From contig JSYX01000115.1 of the NCBI GenBank assembly GCA_000787465.1, positions 1-64,000 of the forward strand: a stretch of 64,000 nucleotides of DNA, written 5' to 3'. Made by a program: the position numbers and the translations under genes. The DNA is from Thermomucor indicae-seudaticae. Taxonomy: Eukaryota; Mucoromycota; Mucoromycetes; Mucorales; Lichtheimiaceae. The notes beneath the pieces were generated by a model. The model saw nothing but the letters and a program-made list of their open reading frames with translations. It searched no databases and was not told where the DNA came from. This document shows positions 23,554 through 35,454 of the stretch, piece after piece (within the stretch, counting starts at the first letter, position 1; each line of letters begins with the position of its first letter).

Positions 23554-25695
23554 ATGGCCACTGCAGCGGACGGGCTGATGCGTGGTCCAGCACCACTTCC
23601 CCCACCACACGTTAATACCGCATGCACTGAAGACTGTGATTATTCCGAAGCCGATACGGCTCTTAATACACCCACCAGTTATACTGAGTTTCCTCCGCAA
23701 ACATCTCATCATCATCGGTGGTCCTTGTCCTCTGCGTCCTCCTCCCTATCTCGACACACTCAGATCGGCAAGTCCCATAAACGAAGAACAGAACTGCCCA
23801 TAGGACCCCCTTCCAGCATCCAGAATACTGCACATGCCACACCACCCCGCGTCAGCTTACCGCCCAGTTTTAATCCCTCCCCTAGTCCCGAAGCGTCCTC
23901 AAGTCTACGTCGGAAACACAAGCGCAGCCAAAAGTCCTTTGATGGATTCCACTCGTTGCTTAGTCTATTTCACACCAAAACGCACCGGTCGCCAGACAAC
24001 AACGACGATCATTCCTTCCGCTCGAACGACGAAGAACACGCATGGACAAACGCTTCCGACTTGTTCGATCATCAAGAGGATTCAGCGGATAGCAGCAGTT
24101 CACACTATGACCATGGGCATCCGTCTACTACCACTACTACTTCTTCCAGCACAGCAACGGATATAGATGGGCTGCGCCTCAGGCGTCTGCAAGCCATGGT
24201 ATCCCGATTCCACGATACCCTTATTATAGACTCCACTACACGTACACTCACATCTTCCTCATCCACTCTCAATAATCATTCCACACATACAGAAAACCCA
24301 TCTTCACAACAACCATACGACAAGACGCTTGCTTTCTGTGCCGACATTAAAAGTTTTCTTGAAGGCTGGGCAACGGATCGGCAACTGAATCTAGCAAGAA
24401 ACAACGTGCTCCGGGCAACAAATTCAGCAACCCGCCGCTCTTTGCGTAACCAACACGCCAAATTATTAGCTCTGCACAGCTCCAGCACACGGCGACACCT
24501 AGCCCTGCAAAGGTCCCTTCGCAAATCTCGATGGCGAAATCGACGCACCCACATTGATCACAATCATTGCTGCTCTCATCGGGAGCGCATTACCCAGCTG
24601 GAAGCAAATGAACGATCGACGCGTCAGCAACTGCGCCGTTTGGAGACCCAATTCGACGACATGGTTGAGGACAGTAAGCGAGCCCTGCTGGCTGAAATCA
24701 ACACTCTGCAGATCTCCCGGGCAGCTTTGGAAGAGGAAAAGCTGGAACTCGAACATACCGTGGACACCGTGAGGAGGGAATTGGAGTCTGTCAGGGACGA
24801 GCTTCGGGAAGCGAAGCGTGGTCAGGAACGCTACAGACAAAGAGCAGACAGCTTGCAATCAGCCCTGGATGCCTTGGCGGCAACAACGACCACGACGACG
24901 CCCAGTGACGATCAGGACAGCAGCCAGCTTTTGATACTTTACAACGAGTCCAAGGCCCAGGTGGCTGACTTGGAACAGGAAAACGAGCGACTGCAACTGG
25001 CCGTGGACCGGCTGCGACAGAGCATGAGCACCCTCGAAGAACGATACCAGACGCTTCGCTACAACGAAACCATGCGTGAGCGAATAAGAATAAAACAAGC
25101 ACAGCAGGAGAACGCCACAGCCGAAAGAATCCGCTCACTTGAAGACAGTCAGAAAGTCCTCCAGAATCGCTTAAAGGAAGCAGAAAAGATTGTTGCCGAA
25201 TATGAGCAGCGGAAGCTGGAAATGGATCACACTGAATGCAAAAGACTAGAGAGCACACTGCATCACGCCCTTGCCGAGCGCGACGCCAATATCCAGTCAC
25301 TGCAACGGCAGCTACAAGAGAGCGAACGCGTTCATACAGAGCAACTGCAGCGCTGGCAAGAGCAGCTGGACCAAGAAAAGCAAGTGTACAAGGTCCAGAT
25401 TTCACGTGAACTGCGGCAGCTTGCTGGCGATTTTGCCGAGCTTGAAGCTGAAGTCGAAAGCCTGCGGCAACGTCAACAGGAAGACGCTCTTCATGTTCGC
25501 CGTGTCGAAGAAGCGCGTAAAGAGGTTCAGGAGAAAAGTTTGCAGCGTCAGAGAGAATTCGAAGAAGCCGAAGCTGCTTTGCACGTGACGATATCCACGC
25601 TGGAGCAAAAGATCGCGAAGCTTGAAGATGACGCATTGCAGTTGTATGGCAAAAATCTTAAATTGGCTCATCAACTAGGACAATGGGCGCCCTGA
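23554..25695 (+). CDS. Long coiled-coil protein, unknown function
   Basis: This is a single exon of 713 codons, starting at ATG 23554 (MATAADGLMRGP) just after a CT-rich leader. Residues 1-200 are disordered and rich in Ser, His and Pro, with a basic KHKRSQKSF patch. Residues about 240-330 are predicted mixed helical and basic, with RRSLRNQHAKLLALHSSSTR. From about residue 345 (RERITQLEANERSTRQQLRR) to near the C-terminus the sequence is continuous heptad-like coiled coil, rich in Glu, Gln, Arg and Leu. The shape suggests a structural or tethering protein (cytoskeleton, spindle pole or Golgi-type), but I recognise no family signature. It is intron-free, unlike most neighbours. Confidence 0.78.
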   Translation: MATAADGLMRGPAPLPPPHVNTACTEDCDYSEADTALNTPTSYTEFPPQTSHHHRWSLSSASSSLSRHTQIGKSHKRRTELPIGPPSSIQNTAHATPPRVSLPPSFNPSPSPEASSSLRRKHKRSQKSFDGFHSLLSLFHTKTHRSPDNNDDHSFRSNDEEHAWTNASDLFDHQEDSADSSSSHYDHGHPSTTTTTSSSTATDIDGLRLRRLQAMVSRFHDTLIIDSTTRTLTSSSSTLNNHSTHTENPSSQQPYDKTLAFCADIKSFLEGWATDRQLNLARNNVLRATNSATRRSLRNQHAKLLALHSSSTRRHLALQRSLRKSRWRNRRTHIDHNHCCSHRERITQLEANERSTRQQLRRLETQFDDMVEDSKRALLAEINTLQISRAALEEEKLELEHTVDTVRRELESVRDELREAKRGQERYRQRADSLQSALDALAATTTTTTPSDDQDSSQLLILYNESKAQVADLEQENERLQLAVDRLRQSMSTLEERYQTLRYNETMRERIRIKQAQQENATAERIRSLEDSQKVLQNRLKEAEKIVAEYEQRKLEMDHTECKRLESTLHHALAERDANIQSLQRQLQESERVHTEQLQRWQEQLDQEKQVYKVQISRELRQLAGDFAELEAEVESLRQRQQEDALHVRRVEEARKEVQEKSLQRQREFEEAEAALHVTISTLEQKIAKLEDDALQLYGKNLKLAHQLGQWAP

Positions 25696-26306
25696 TATTG
25701 ACCGCTCTCTTTCAACAACCACCTCATCTGTAACATTAGTACATTTTCAGCCTTACACAATCACTCTAATAATGATTATTTATGGCATAACGTGCATATC
25801 TTTTGCGCTAATATAAAAACCGGTTTGCCTCCAGTGAAAGACTCTCTTTCTCTCTTTCCTTGTTGACTTGGCATTAAAAAGGATCAGCTTCGTTTTTGCT
25901 GCCGAAAGAATTTTCCGGAAAATCTACAAACCAAGGCACTGAATGAGCTTGTCGTATCTTGTTATCCATAACATGATCCTCTTCCTTATGTTGAGCAGCT
26001 TCCATATGCTCCAGCAATGCTGTGTGTATTGTTACACAAACAAGTGGCCAGCGTACGCTTGTGGATGTCCTTACTTCTAATGTCGATCGACCCTTGAATA
26101 ATTACGTTTCTTTTTTGCAACCAAGCTATCGGAATGCACTTTTGCGTTCTTGGACGCTACTCTTATAGCAAATGATTCAGCGGGGCAAACAGCACAGTGC
26201 TTTGGGCCAAAAGGGAAGGGACGAAAATTTTCTCCCGTACGACGCGTGACGTTGCCAGTTGCCCTGAGGTTGCCGCGACACACCTCCTTTTCCACCCCGA
26301 TTCAAA
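25696..26306. other. Intergenic region upstream of CDC6
   Basis: It contains no gene that I can support. The only clear regulatory motif is the MCB box listed separately. Confidence 0.4.
26242..26247. promoter_or_regulatory. MCB element (ACGCGT) upstream of CDC6
   Basis: ACGCGT lies 60 bp before the CDC6 start. MCB sites bind the MBF factor and drive G1/S transcription, including that of cdc18 in fission yeast. Only one exact copy was seen, so the functional call is inference. Confidence 0.5.
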
Positions 26307-28098
26307 ATGTACAAAAGGACCCGTTCTCAATCAAGTCTACGTGATGGCAAGTGACATTTCCTTTTTTCGCTCTCAAAGGTATTGCTTTTGAATGCTAACC
26401 GTGTCTTTGGGAGCAGACTCATCCAAATCAGCCAGGCGCTCTTGGGGCACGGACGATACCGATCCATTGGCCACACCACCCAGCACACCGTCAAAACGAC
26501 AAAAGTGTTCTCCCTCTGATCGTTTACCCACGCCACCAAGCACTCCCTCGAAACGACAAAAGCATTCCTCCTCTGAGAAAACCTTAAGTATTCGAGATCC
26601 CCCGCCAATAATTCCACCCGAAGAAAACGCTGAAAGCCAAGACACAAAGGAAAACTCGACACCGTCAGACATTTTCAAGCAGGCCAAAGCACTCTTTCGT
26701 CGAACGACTAGCCCGTCACAGCTCGTAGGCCGCAGCCACGAACGCGAGCGGATGATGGATTTCTGGAACCGCCACGTTCTAGGCAACAAACCTGGAGCTC
26801 TCTACGTGTCCGGTGCGCCAGGAACTGGAAAAACTGCCATGCTCAACGAGATCCTGCGCAATACTCAGAACGATATCAACGCACTGTCGACCCATCGCGT
26901 CAAAGTCGTCATGATCAACTGCATGACGGTTACCGAACCGAAAGCCATCTATACCAAGCTGGTGGAAGAGTTCAAGTCCCCACAGACCACCTTGCAAAAA
27001 GATATCATAAAACAGGCCGAATACCTACTGAATGGGAAAAAGGATGTCTTGAGGTACTTATTATTATGACCTGCAGCACATTGCTAAGCAAACTGATAAT
27101 GTGTGTAGTGTGATTATCCTGGATGAGATCGATCATCTGGCCACTCGCGGTCAAGATGTGCTCTATAAACTCTTCGAATGGGCGTCCGCGCCGGCGTCAC
27201 GAGTCGTACTCATTGGCATAGCCAACGCGCTGGACCTGACAAGCCGTCTTTTACCACGCCTGCGAGCTAAAAACTGTATGTATACCCCAAATTGCCAATA
27301 AGAAGGAAGAAGCACTAACGACCTTGTCATTAGGTGAACCGGCGCTCCTTAATTTCAATCCTTATCAAGTCTCTGAGATATCAGACATCATCAAGAGTCG
27401 TCTTCTTTCGCTATCGTCAGAAAACCCCAAAGACAACAGTAATATACCACTGCCGTTGATGCAGCCAGTTGCGGTCGAACTCTGTGCACGAAAAGTTGCT
27501 GCAACAATGGGAGATATGCGAATAGCACTCGACGTCTGTAGGCAGGCTATCGAGGTTGCTGAAATGGAATACAAGCGCAAGACTTCAGAGGAGGCAGTGC
27601 TCTCCGAACAAACGAATGCATCACAACCTATCGAACCCAAGGTCACAATCGCACATGTCATGAAAGTCATCCAAAGTTTATTCGGCAGCCCTACTGTACA
27701 AAAGCTAAAACAACTCAATCTGCAGCAAAAAGTTGTCATCTGTGTACTATACGTCATGTCTCAAAAAGCCAGTAACAGTAAAAAGGATCCGATCACGCTT
27801 GGCAAAGTAAGTAACTATTTGAGACTCATCGGTTACAAGAAGCTAATAATAACAAACCAAAAAGTTCAGGGAACAATATCCCAAACTATGTGCCAAGTCG
27901 GGGAAACTCATTAGACCTGTCTCGCGTACCGAATTGACGGATCTTTTGGCCATTGTCGAAACTGGAGGATTCGTCACGCTTGGAAAGAGTAAGGAAGAGC
28001 AGGCCAGGCGGATACATTTAAATGTCCACGCAGAAGAAGTAGATAAAATGATCGAAGAGGTTCCTGTACTTCGGACATGGATGAACGCTGTTTTCTGA
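26307..28098 (+). CDS. CDC6: Cdc6/Cdc18 replication-licensing ATPase
   Basis: Cdc6 joins ORC at origins and loads the MCM helicase. The AAA+ core shows the Walker A motif GAPGTGKT, Walker B ILDEIDHL and a sensor-1 region LIGIANALDLTSRLLPRL. A winged-helix C-terminus follows (TLGKFREQYPKLCAKSGKL, RTELTDLLAIVETGGFV). The N-terminus carries two copies of TPPSTPSKRQK, each with TP/SP sites. The preferred start is ATG 26307 (MYKRTRSQSSLRD), with exon 1 ending at 26346 before a GC-AG intron (26347-26416, branch TGCTAAC). An in-frame ATG at 26392 is the alternative. The last intron is only in frame with its acceptor at AAAAAG, giving GK-FREQYPK. The stop is TGA 28096-28098. Confidence 0.93.
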
Positions 28099-28338
28099 AA
28101 AATACAAACCATCCTTGCCGTGTCATGATTATGTAATGGATTTTTCGAAAACTACTTATGCTTTTCAAAATGTGTTATTATTGTCTACAAGAATGTTTCA
28201 CGTCGACTATGGGATAAAGAATGCAAATGTGTTTTTACGGAACGTGAAAAGCGCAGAAAGAATAAGACCATGGCGGTCTTCAATTTTTAAGCGTAACGCA
28301 TCACTGCGCAAGAAGTTATTCGATTTCCACTGTATAGT

Positions 28339-29692
28339 ATGAGCGATAACGGCAGCCCTCGCTCGAGACCAGGCTCAGTGCGTCGACCTTGGAAACAAAA
28401 GGTAAGAATAACTAATCTCCACATTGCGTAAACGGTCTCACGAGGCATCGGGAATCGTAGCAAGAAATGGAAAACAGCAATTCTTCTCGGCCACCTTCCC
28501 CCACCGATGTCCCTGCTCAGAGCACGACTTCTGTCGACGATCAAGTAATACCAACCGCAATCGTTATCAAGAATATCCCGTTTTCCGTCAAACGAGACGC
28601 TTTGCTGAACTTGCTCGTAAGAGTTATCTTTGCGCGCTTAAAAAGATTCCGGCACTGACAGTTAGTGAATGTAGAGCACGCTGGACATTCCGTCGCCGTA
28701 TGCATTAAACTACCACTTTGACAATGGCGTATTCCGAGGCCTGGCCTTTGCGAATTATCGTACTCCACAAGAAGCCGAAGCTGTTATCAAGGCTGTCAAC
28801 GGTCTTGAAGTGAGCGGGCGTCGATTACGTGTAGAATATAAGCGCGTGCTTCCAGCCGCTATCGAAAAGGACAAGGAAGAGAAAAAGAAAGAAAAGGAAG
28901 AGGAAGCGACACCAGCAGAGCACACTGGACGGAGATACCCTGCTGCCGCGCGATACCTTCACCAGCGAGAGCAGCATACCAAGCAAAACGATGGTAAGGA
29001 CGTCTTATGATGGGGGACACCCGATTCATTCTGACGTACGCCTAGTCGACTCGTTGGATCTGAATGATCCTGAGGTGCTTGAACTGTACAACGAGCTCAT
29101 CGTCTTCAAGAGCGATCCATCTCGCCAGCAAATCACGATGCCCAAAACAATGACGGCAAAGCAGCGGCGCGACGCTCATCTCATCGCGGAAAAGCTTGGA
29201 TTGGCACATTTTTCGGAGGGATTTGGTGCGGATCGACAACTGCATATCGCCAAAAAGTCGGCTGCAGCCAGTACTGTTCGCGTAAGCCCATCGCTTGGCT
29301 GGCAGGGTGCTCGAAGGCTTTTCTTACGTCTCTCCCTCTCCCCCGTTTAGCATCCACGCAACGCGTCGGTCAGTAATTTGAAACAAAGCGCGAGTCATGA
29401 AGGCTTCGTGGACTCGAAACGTGAAGGAACCCATCGTAAAACCCTAATGTAAGTTTATCATTCCTTTCTTATTTTTGGCAAAGAATTGTTGAGAATTTTT
29501 CTCTGTCCTAGTAGAAGCAACAGTGCTTCGGCGATGAACGGCACGTCAGAGGACACTGATGTTCTTCGGCCCATCCGTCAACCGCGTGGACCAGAACCCG
29601 GCAAGAACTTCGAGTCCAGGAAGCACTTGGCTGAACAGGGTGTGTCGACAGATATCACGGATGGCATGGTGCAATTGCATATCAACGCTTAA
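28339..29692 (+). CDS. PIN4: RRM/R3H-type RNA-binding protein, Pin4/Cip1/Cip2 family
   Basis: The first exon encodes MSDNGSPRSRPGSVRRPWKQ. The RRM has the RNP2 stretch TAIVIKNIPFSVKRDALLNL and, in a later exon, LDIPSPYALNYHFDNGVF followed by RNP1-like RGLAFANY. After SGRRLRVEYKRVLP comes a Lys/Glu-rich linker. Then comes an R3H-like helical region (LDLNDPEVLELYNELIVFKS and TAKQRRDAHLIAEKLGLAH) and a basic, Ser-rich tail. The domain order matches yeast Pin4 and fission yeast Cip1/Cip2, which act in mRNA turnover and stress or checkpoint responses. Introns are short. One exon joins at LLNLL-STLDIPSPY. It starts 240 bp after CDC6. Confidence 0.88.
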
Positions 29693-29855
29693 ACTTGCCT
29701 TATTGGGTACTGTCATGTGTTGGATTTCCGCAACTGCTTAAGAGACCTCATATTTTCATTCTTGCTTTCCTTCACTTTATCCCATCAGCATTAGCCTAGC
29801 AATTCTTGCCAGTCGATAAAAATAACTCAATACGCACTGTGCATTCTGAACCGTC

Positions 29856-32800
29856 ATGTCTACTTCGTCCTGGGAGTCGTTGTTGACGCCACAGGAATTG
29901 CTTGCATATAATCAGTTCTTCAGTCTGGCCAGTCGCAGCAAACCTGGAATCGTTACGGGCCAAGAAGCTGTGCAATTCTTTGCGACATCGGGCGTCCCGA
30001 ACCAAATACTGTCAGATGTAGGTGTTCATCATGTACGTCGCAAAGGACAGTCCGCACTCATCCAGTCTGTGCGAGTAGATCTGGGAGACAGCCGATCGGG
30101 ACAACCTTGGTTACCTCACGCGCGAGACGTTCTTCATTGCTCTCAAACTCATCGCTTGCAGTCAACATGGTAAAGACGTTGCCGACCCTATTTTGTCCAC
30201 AGGTAATACAGCAGCAGCGCGCGCGCGTATTTTTTCAAGTTGCCAGCCTTTTTCTAAGTAATCGACAGTGGTACCTTTGCCTCAATTCGAGGGCGTCAAG
30301 ATCAACCTGGACAGCAGTCAGACAGCGAGCACGGCTGGCGACCCGGCAACAACGATCACGCCCGCAGAACGGGAAAAGTATTTATCCATCTTCCGTATCC
30401 ATCAGCCCGTAGACGGCATCATGGATGGCGAAAAAGCCAAGACGATATTCTTAAAGTCCAAACTGCCTGCCGAGACATTAGCACAAATTTGGTGAGATCA
30501 CGGGTTTATGCTTTGCCCAAAGTGCCAAGATTGAAGTAACGCGGCAAGGCCTTGAATAGGAACTTGGCGGACGTTCGCCAGGCGGGTAACTTGAATCAGA
30601 CCGAATTTGTCATCGCCATGCATTATATCGCTAAAGTGATGGACGGCACCATCACGACTTTGCCGAGCCAGCTGCCGCCTTCGGTTTATGCAACAGCGGG
30701 TGGCACTGTGCAACATTCGCCGGCGCTCAGACCACCTCCCGCCGTTACTGCTTCCCCACCGCCCCGGACGCCACAACAGAGGTCCCAGACAATTGATTCC
30801 TTGGGTTCGCTGGCCTTTTCGGGTGCGTCGCAACAGCCCGCGCAATGGGACGTTACGGCACATGAAAAGGCTCAGTATGATGCGTTCTTCGACAAGATTG
30901 ACACACGGAGGTCGGGTTTCATACAGGGCAGCGAGGCTGTAGAGTTCTTTAAAAATTCACGGCTACCGGAAGTGGAGTTGGCGCATATTTGGGATCTGGC
31001 AGATACGAAGCAACAGGGTCGACTTACTCGTGACGAGTTCGCAGTTGCTATGCATCTTATCCATAAGCGCCTGAGAGGCGAGCCTTTGCCGAATGTATTG
31101 CCACCGACGTTGATTCCACCCAGTCCGCACGTTATGCCTGTCACGCCTAGTCCAGCCTTCTCAGCAGCAGCAGTACCACATTCAGCACCGACGAATGCTG
31201 CTATACAGTCGCCGTCTGCAACAGGTACGTACCATGAAAGAACTACTTAGGATAAAGTGGATCTAACGTCTCATTGGCAGGCGCCTCACTCCTGGATGAC
31301 CAAGATCTGTTAGGAGACTTTGGAAATAATGAGCAATTGACCAAGGAAACCAACCAGGTGAACCAGTTACAGAATCAAATGGCAGCGCTTACAACAGCTA
31401 CACGGGAAGCCAAAGCTCAGAAATTGGATGCCCAACAAACGCTTGAACAGCTTGCTAAGCAAAAGCAAGAGTTACAGGCCCAGTTAGCGCAGGTTCAAAT
31501 GGCACATGAAGCGGAGATGAAGGATTTGCGAGAACTGCAGAGTCAAATCGAGAACGAGAAACCGGGCTGGCTGAAAGCGCAGCAGGACTACGAAGCAGCA
31601 CAGCAGCAGTTGGCTGCCACGCAAAACGAGATTGCACAACTGCAACAGACTCTCCAAAATGGACGAATGGAAAGCGAAAGCTTACGGCAAGCCGTGCATG
31701 AAATCCAGGAAGAAACTGCGAGATTGAATGCTGAGCTCGAGAACCTGAGAGGACAAGTCAAGCAGCAGAATATGATGCTTGACATCAATCGTCGGCAGGT
31801 AACTGCTTCGGAGCAAGATCGTGACCAAGCCAAACGCGATCTGGCTGATTTCCGTCAAGAGCGTAACTTGCCCGAGTCAGTCGGCTTGCCTGAGGAAAAA
31901 CAAGAAGAATCTACAGAGAAGAGTCCGGATACGACGAGCAACAGTAAGGTTGACCTCTTTGACATCTTCTCGCCAAAGCCTGGCGATGACGAAGCCAAAG
32001 CCGAACCATCCAAGCCAGCATCTGATTTTGACAGTATATTTGGAGGATTTGATGCTACTTCAGTTACAACACAGCATACGGCAAGTACGGTGAGCCCGTT
32101 TGACCCTGTTGGTTGGGCAACCCCACCGGAAAAGCCAGTCAGCAGTGCAGCAGCGACACCCACGGCACGATCTGCACGACCCGCACCGCCTCCGCCACCA
32201 CCGCAGAGCAGACACCATCGTCAGTCTTCTGAAAGCCAACCACCTCCGACACCCTCAGCAACAACAGGGAAGAAATCACGTGCTCCTCCACCTCTTCCGC
32301 CCACAACAAACACATCACAACAGCAACAAACTCCCCCGGATAATACATCATCCAAAGCTGATAAACCGTTTGACGACTTTGATGCCGCCTTTTCAGGGCA
32401 GTTAAGCGATGCACAGGTGGTCCAATCGAAGCCAAGCGATTTTGACGAATTCGACGAAGCGTTTGGCGTGTTTGACAAGGACGAAAAACCGAGCGGTGAA
32501 AAGAAGACGACGACGACGGATAACGGGCTCAACTGGGCTTCAAGCTTTGGTGGATTTGACTTTGGTGGGGATTCTTCGAGTAACAGCAAAAGGAAGGACG
32601 AGGATGACTGGGACTCCATATTTGGAGGATCATCCAATGCAAAGAATAACACGGACGCGGACCCTGCGTCCTTTATAGGATTTGAAGACGCATTTTCAAG
32701 CTTTGACCAACCAAAGAAAGACCAAGCAACAATGTCATCAGCAGCACCAGCAGCACAAGCACCTGTAGCAGACGATAATAATGATAGCAAGAGCCAGAAA

Positions 32801-32956
32801 GGAGGTGACGAGGCCGTAAAGTCGACAGGCAACAGTAATTTGGACGAGCTGATCAAGATGGGTTTTGGCCAGGCCGAAGCAAAAGAGGCCCTGGATCGAT
32901 ATGATCAGGATTTAGAAAAAGCCAGCAATTTCTTACTAGACCAATCGAGCAAATGA
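29856..32956 (+). CDS. EDE1: EH-domain endocytic scaffold, Ede1/Eps15-like
   Basis: Ede1 is an early endocytic-site organiser that binds NPF-containing adaptors and ubiquitin. Three EH domains are visible. EH1 runs from LTPQELLAYNQFFSLAS and continues into IWETADRDNLGYLTRETFFI. EH2 runs from EREKYLSIFRIHQPVDGIM through WNLADVRQAGNLNQTEFVIA. EH3 runs from HEKAQYDAFFDKIDTRRSGF through IWDLADTKQQGRLTRDEFAV. A long coiled coil follows (about 31330-31860). A disordered part then carries repeated DFDSIFGGF, DEFDEAFG and DWDSIFGG acidic-aromatic motifs and Pro-rich stretches. A UBA domain closes the protein (LDELIKMGFGQAEAKEALDR). Five exons were traced. Family and order are unambiguous. Confidence 0.94.
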
Positions 32957-33694
32957 ACAACGCATCCCCCCTTCTTTTTAATACTATAGCAAACAAAAGG
33001 ATCAGCTTCGTACCAAGAAACAGATGAACTACCAATAGCCCTCATTCTCTATTGCATTAGCTGAAAATCTCCAACAATGTGTAGAACTGTTTGTTTATTG
33101 ATAATGAAGACGGTAAAACGATTAAAGCACTTTGATGCTTTGTGCTCATGAATCCACAGACAAGGAGAGGAACTGCTAGTGGAGCAGACGCCATTGGAAG
33201 ATATAAAGTATTTAGGAGAATACTCTGTAAATAAAAGCTCACGCGATCCAGTGAAGGGGCTGCTGAGGAGATTGCGAATATCAATCTGTAGCCTTGATTG
33301 TCAATGCAAGGTAAAAGAGCATTAAAGCTAGACATGCATCTCGGTGTGACGTTGATACCTATCCAGTGTCAGAATATCCATTGCTGCTTTCAGATCAGGC
33401 TCGCTTTTATGAAAAAGGAATCCATGACCGCTAGTCAGAAAAATCCAAGGAGAAAAGAGAAAAATGAAGTCGGCGCACGTTCGTTCCCCGCTCAAGTGGT
33501 CGTGCGTCTCCAGGGACGACCTAGAAGCCCCGTGCGCTCCCTACGAGTGTGCGTGGTCGTGCGTACGTGCTTGCTCCCGGGGTAAACTCAACGTCTTTGA
33601 CTCCTCGAGACCCGTCCTACATATAAATGCGCTCGTTTAACCTCTGAAACGTCCCTTCTTGCTGCTATCACTGAATTTCTCGTCGCGTACACAA
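32957..33694. other. Intergenic region with RGS promoter
   Basis: A TATAAAT box lies at 33622-33628, about 70 bp upstream of the RGS start codon. No further gene is visible. Confidence 0.4.
33622..33628 (+). promoter_or_regulatory. TATA box of the RGS gene
   Basis: TATAAAT lies 67 bp before the ATG at 33695, followed by a pyrimidine-rich leader. Confidence 0.55.
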
Positions 33695-35454
33695 TGCTAG
33701 CAAGTCCAAGCATATCTCAGCAAGCATACACGTCGCTGCTCAAATTCACCCTGGAGGGTCGCCCATTTATCAAGGTGAGCTGACCAGTCGGATCATTCAT
33801 GCAAGCTTAATTAACTAATACCATTTAGGATATTCATGATCTTTTTGGCGCACTCATTGTCCAGATTCCTATCAACACCCATCGATACCTGTTTCGGAAC
33901 TACCACAACACGTTCTTGTCCGAAGATGCCATCCAAACGCTCGGATCCCTCCGTTTCTCGTATACTGTGCGTGTGCCCGACCCTAACCACCCTTCGCGCT
34001 CCCTCACCACAACGACGATCACAAAATTCAAGATGGTTCGCGACATGGCAAAAGCCTTGTGCCAGCACTTTCTATCGGCTCGTCTGATACAGAACGCAGT
34101 CGACCCTCCCAATAGCTCCTTTCGGGACCGTGGCATCTGGCAACTGACCCCAAAGGGCCTTTGCATCTTGCAAGACTTTTACGCAAGAACTGAAGCAGAC
34201 ATCTCTATGCTACGCCAGCATTTTGGCCACCTGGATCCCGTCCAGCTCATCTGGATTCGGCGTGCACCAGAAGACGACCACATGGTGCTTAATAGACAAA
34301 ACGCGGCAGCCATCTTTCGAATGATGATGCACTCGCTGTCTTTGGACGGACAGCCACAGAAAACAGCAGCAGACAACAACAACACGGATCCTACTTTGTC
34401 CTCTAGGCGCGAATCAATCGCTTCTTCGACGGCGTCTTCGGTATCCTCGGATGGCTCGTTCCAAGCTCCTTTTTCACTGTCTTCAGCCTCCTCCGTCACC
34501 AGTGGTCCGAGCTCTTCTTTGCTGCACAGTCCCTGTCTCCAGCTTCTTGAGAACCGACTTTTGATCACCGCGAATCACGCACGGCACCAGCAACGACCAA
34601 CGAGCAGCAAAGGCCCACAGCTCCGGCTCATCTTCTCTGCGCAACTCTGCTGCGATTGGTTAACCGAAAACTGCACTCTGGCCAACCGCGACGAGGCAGA
34701 ACACATTGCCACAGAATTCCTACGACAAGGCTGGATCGGGTTTCAAGACCCAAGACACGTTGCTCCAGAAATCCAGGCATCCAAATCCGTTTTGCTCGTC
34801 GTCACAGACAAAGGCAAGCAGGTTACGACAGAATCCGACAACCCTTATCGTTATGTGCTTGAGCGTAAAAAGAGCCACAGCAGCAGAAGCCGCGATCCGT
34901 TTGAGCGGCGCACAAGCACAGCCATGGACCACTCACCTCCAACAAGCCCAGAAAGCAACTCGACCCGCCTGCAAGCCATTCTCGATGACCCAGCCCTGCG
35001 GTCCCTCTTCAAGGACTTTTTGCGTTCCAATTTCTGTGAGGAAAATCTAGATTTCTGGATCGATTACTCCACGCTGCGCCGAAAATGCCGTCCCGCCCAA
35101 TACCTGCTGGAAGATGCCTACAGCATCTGGGCCACTTACTTGGCGCCTGGTGCACCGTGCGAGCTCAATATAGAACATACATTGCGTCGGGAAATGGCAC
35201 GCGTGATCCAATCCGTCGTTCAAGCAGTACCGTCTTCTTCTAGCAACAAGGTCATCATTTCCACTCATTCCACCTCCCACAGCTTGCACATGATACTAAA
35301 GTGGTTTGACCGTGTGAACGAGCACATTTTCCGGCTCATGGCTTCCGACTCCGTACCCAAGTTCGTGCGTACGGACGATTATCGGAAACTCATGGCCGAC
35401 AGAGCACAGCAACAGTCTTTCATTTCACCCAATATGCAAGAGACAGTAGCATAA
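33695..35454 (+). CDS. DEP-RGS regulator of G-protein signalling, Sst2/FlbA type
   Basis: The protein accelerates GTP hydrolysis by G-alpha subunits and so dampens pheromone or nutrient signalling. Exon 1 (27 codons, MLASPSISQQAYTSLLKF) joins across a short intron to IHDLFGALIVQIPINTHRYL. The fungal N-terminal region and first DEP-like domain include MAKALCQHFLSARLIQNAV and WQLTPKGLCILQDF. A Ser-rich spacer (34380-34530) precedes the second DEP (AQLCCDWLTENCTLANRDEA). The C-terminal RGS box contains LFKDFLRSNFCEENLDFWID, CELNIEHTLRREM and the terminal LMASDSVPKFVRTDDY. Total length is about 565 aa, usual for FlbA/Sst2 proteins. Confidence 0.92.

Noticed and set aside
24791..25636. 281-codon open frame on the minus strand
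   Set aside because: It lies opposite the coiled-coil gene. Its composition is what the complement of Glu/Gln/Arg-rich heptads gives, and it lacks a promoter or family motif.
26392..26416. ATG 26392 as the CDC6 start
   Set aside because: It lies inside a well-formed intron (GCAAGT donor, TGCTAAC branch, AG acceptor) whose removal joins an upstream ATG exon in frame. Kept as an alternative only.
32221..32856. 211-codon minus-strand frame
   Set aside because: It is a shadow of the low-complexity tail of the EDE1-like gene.
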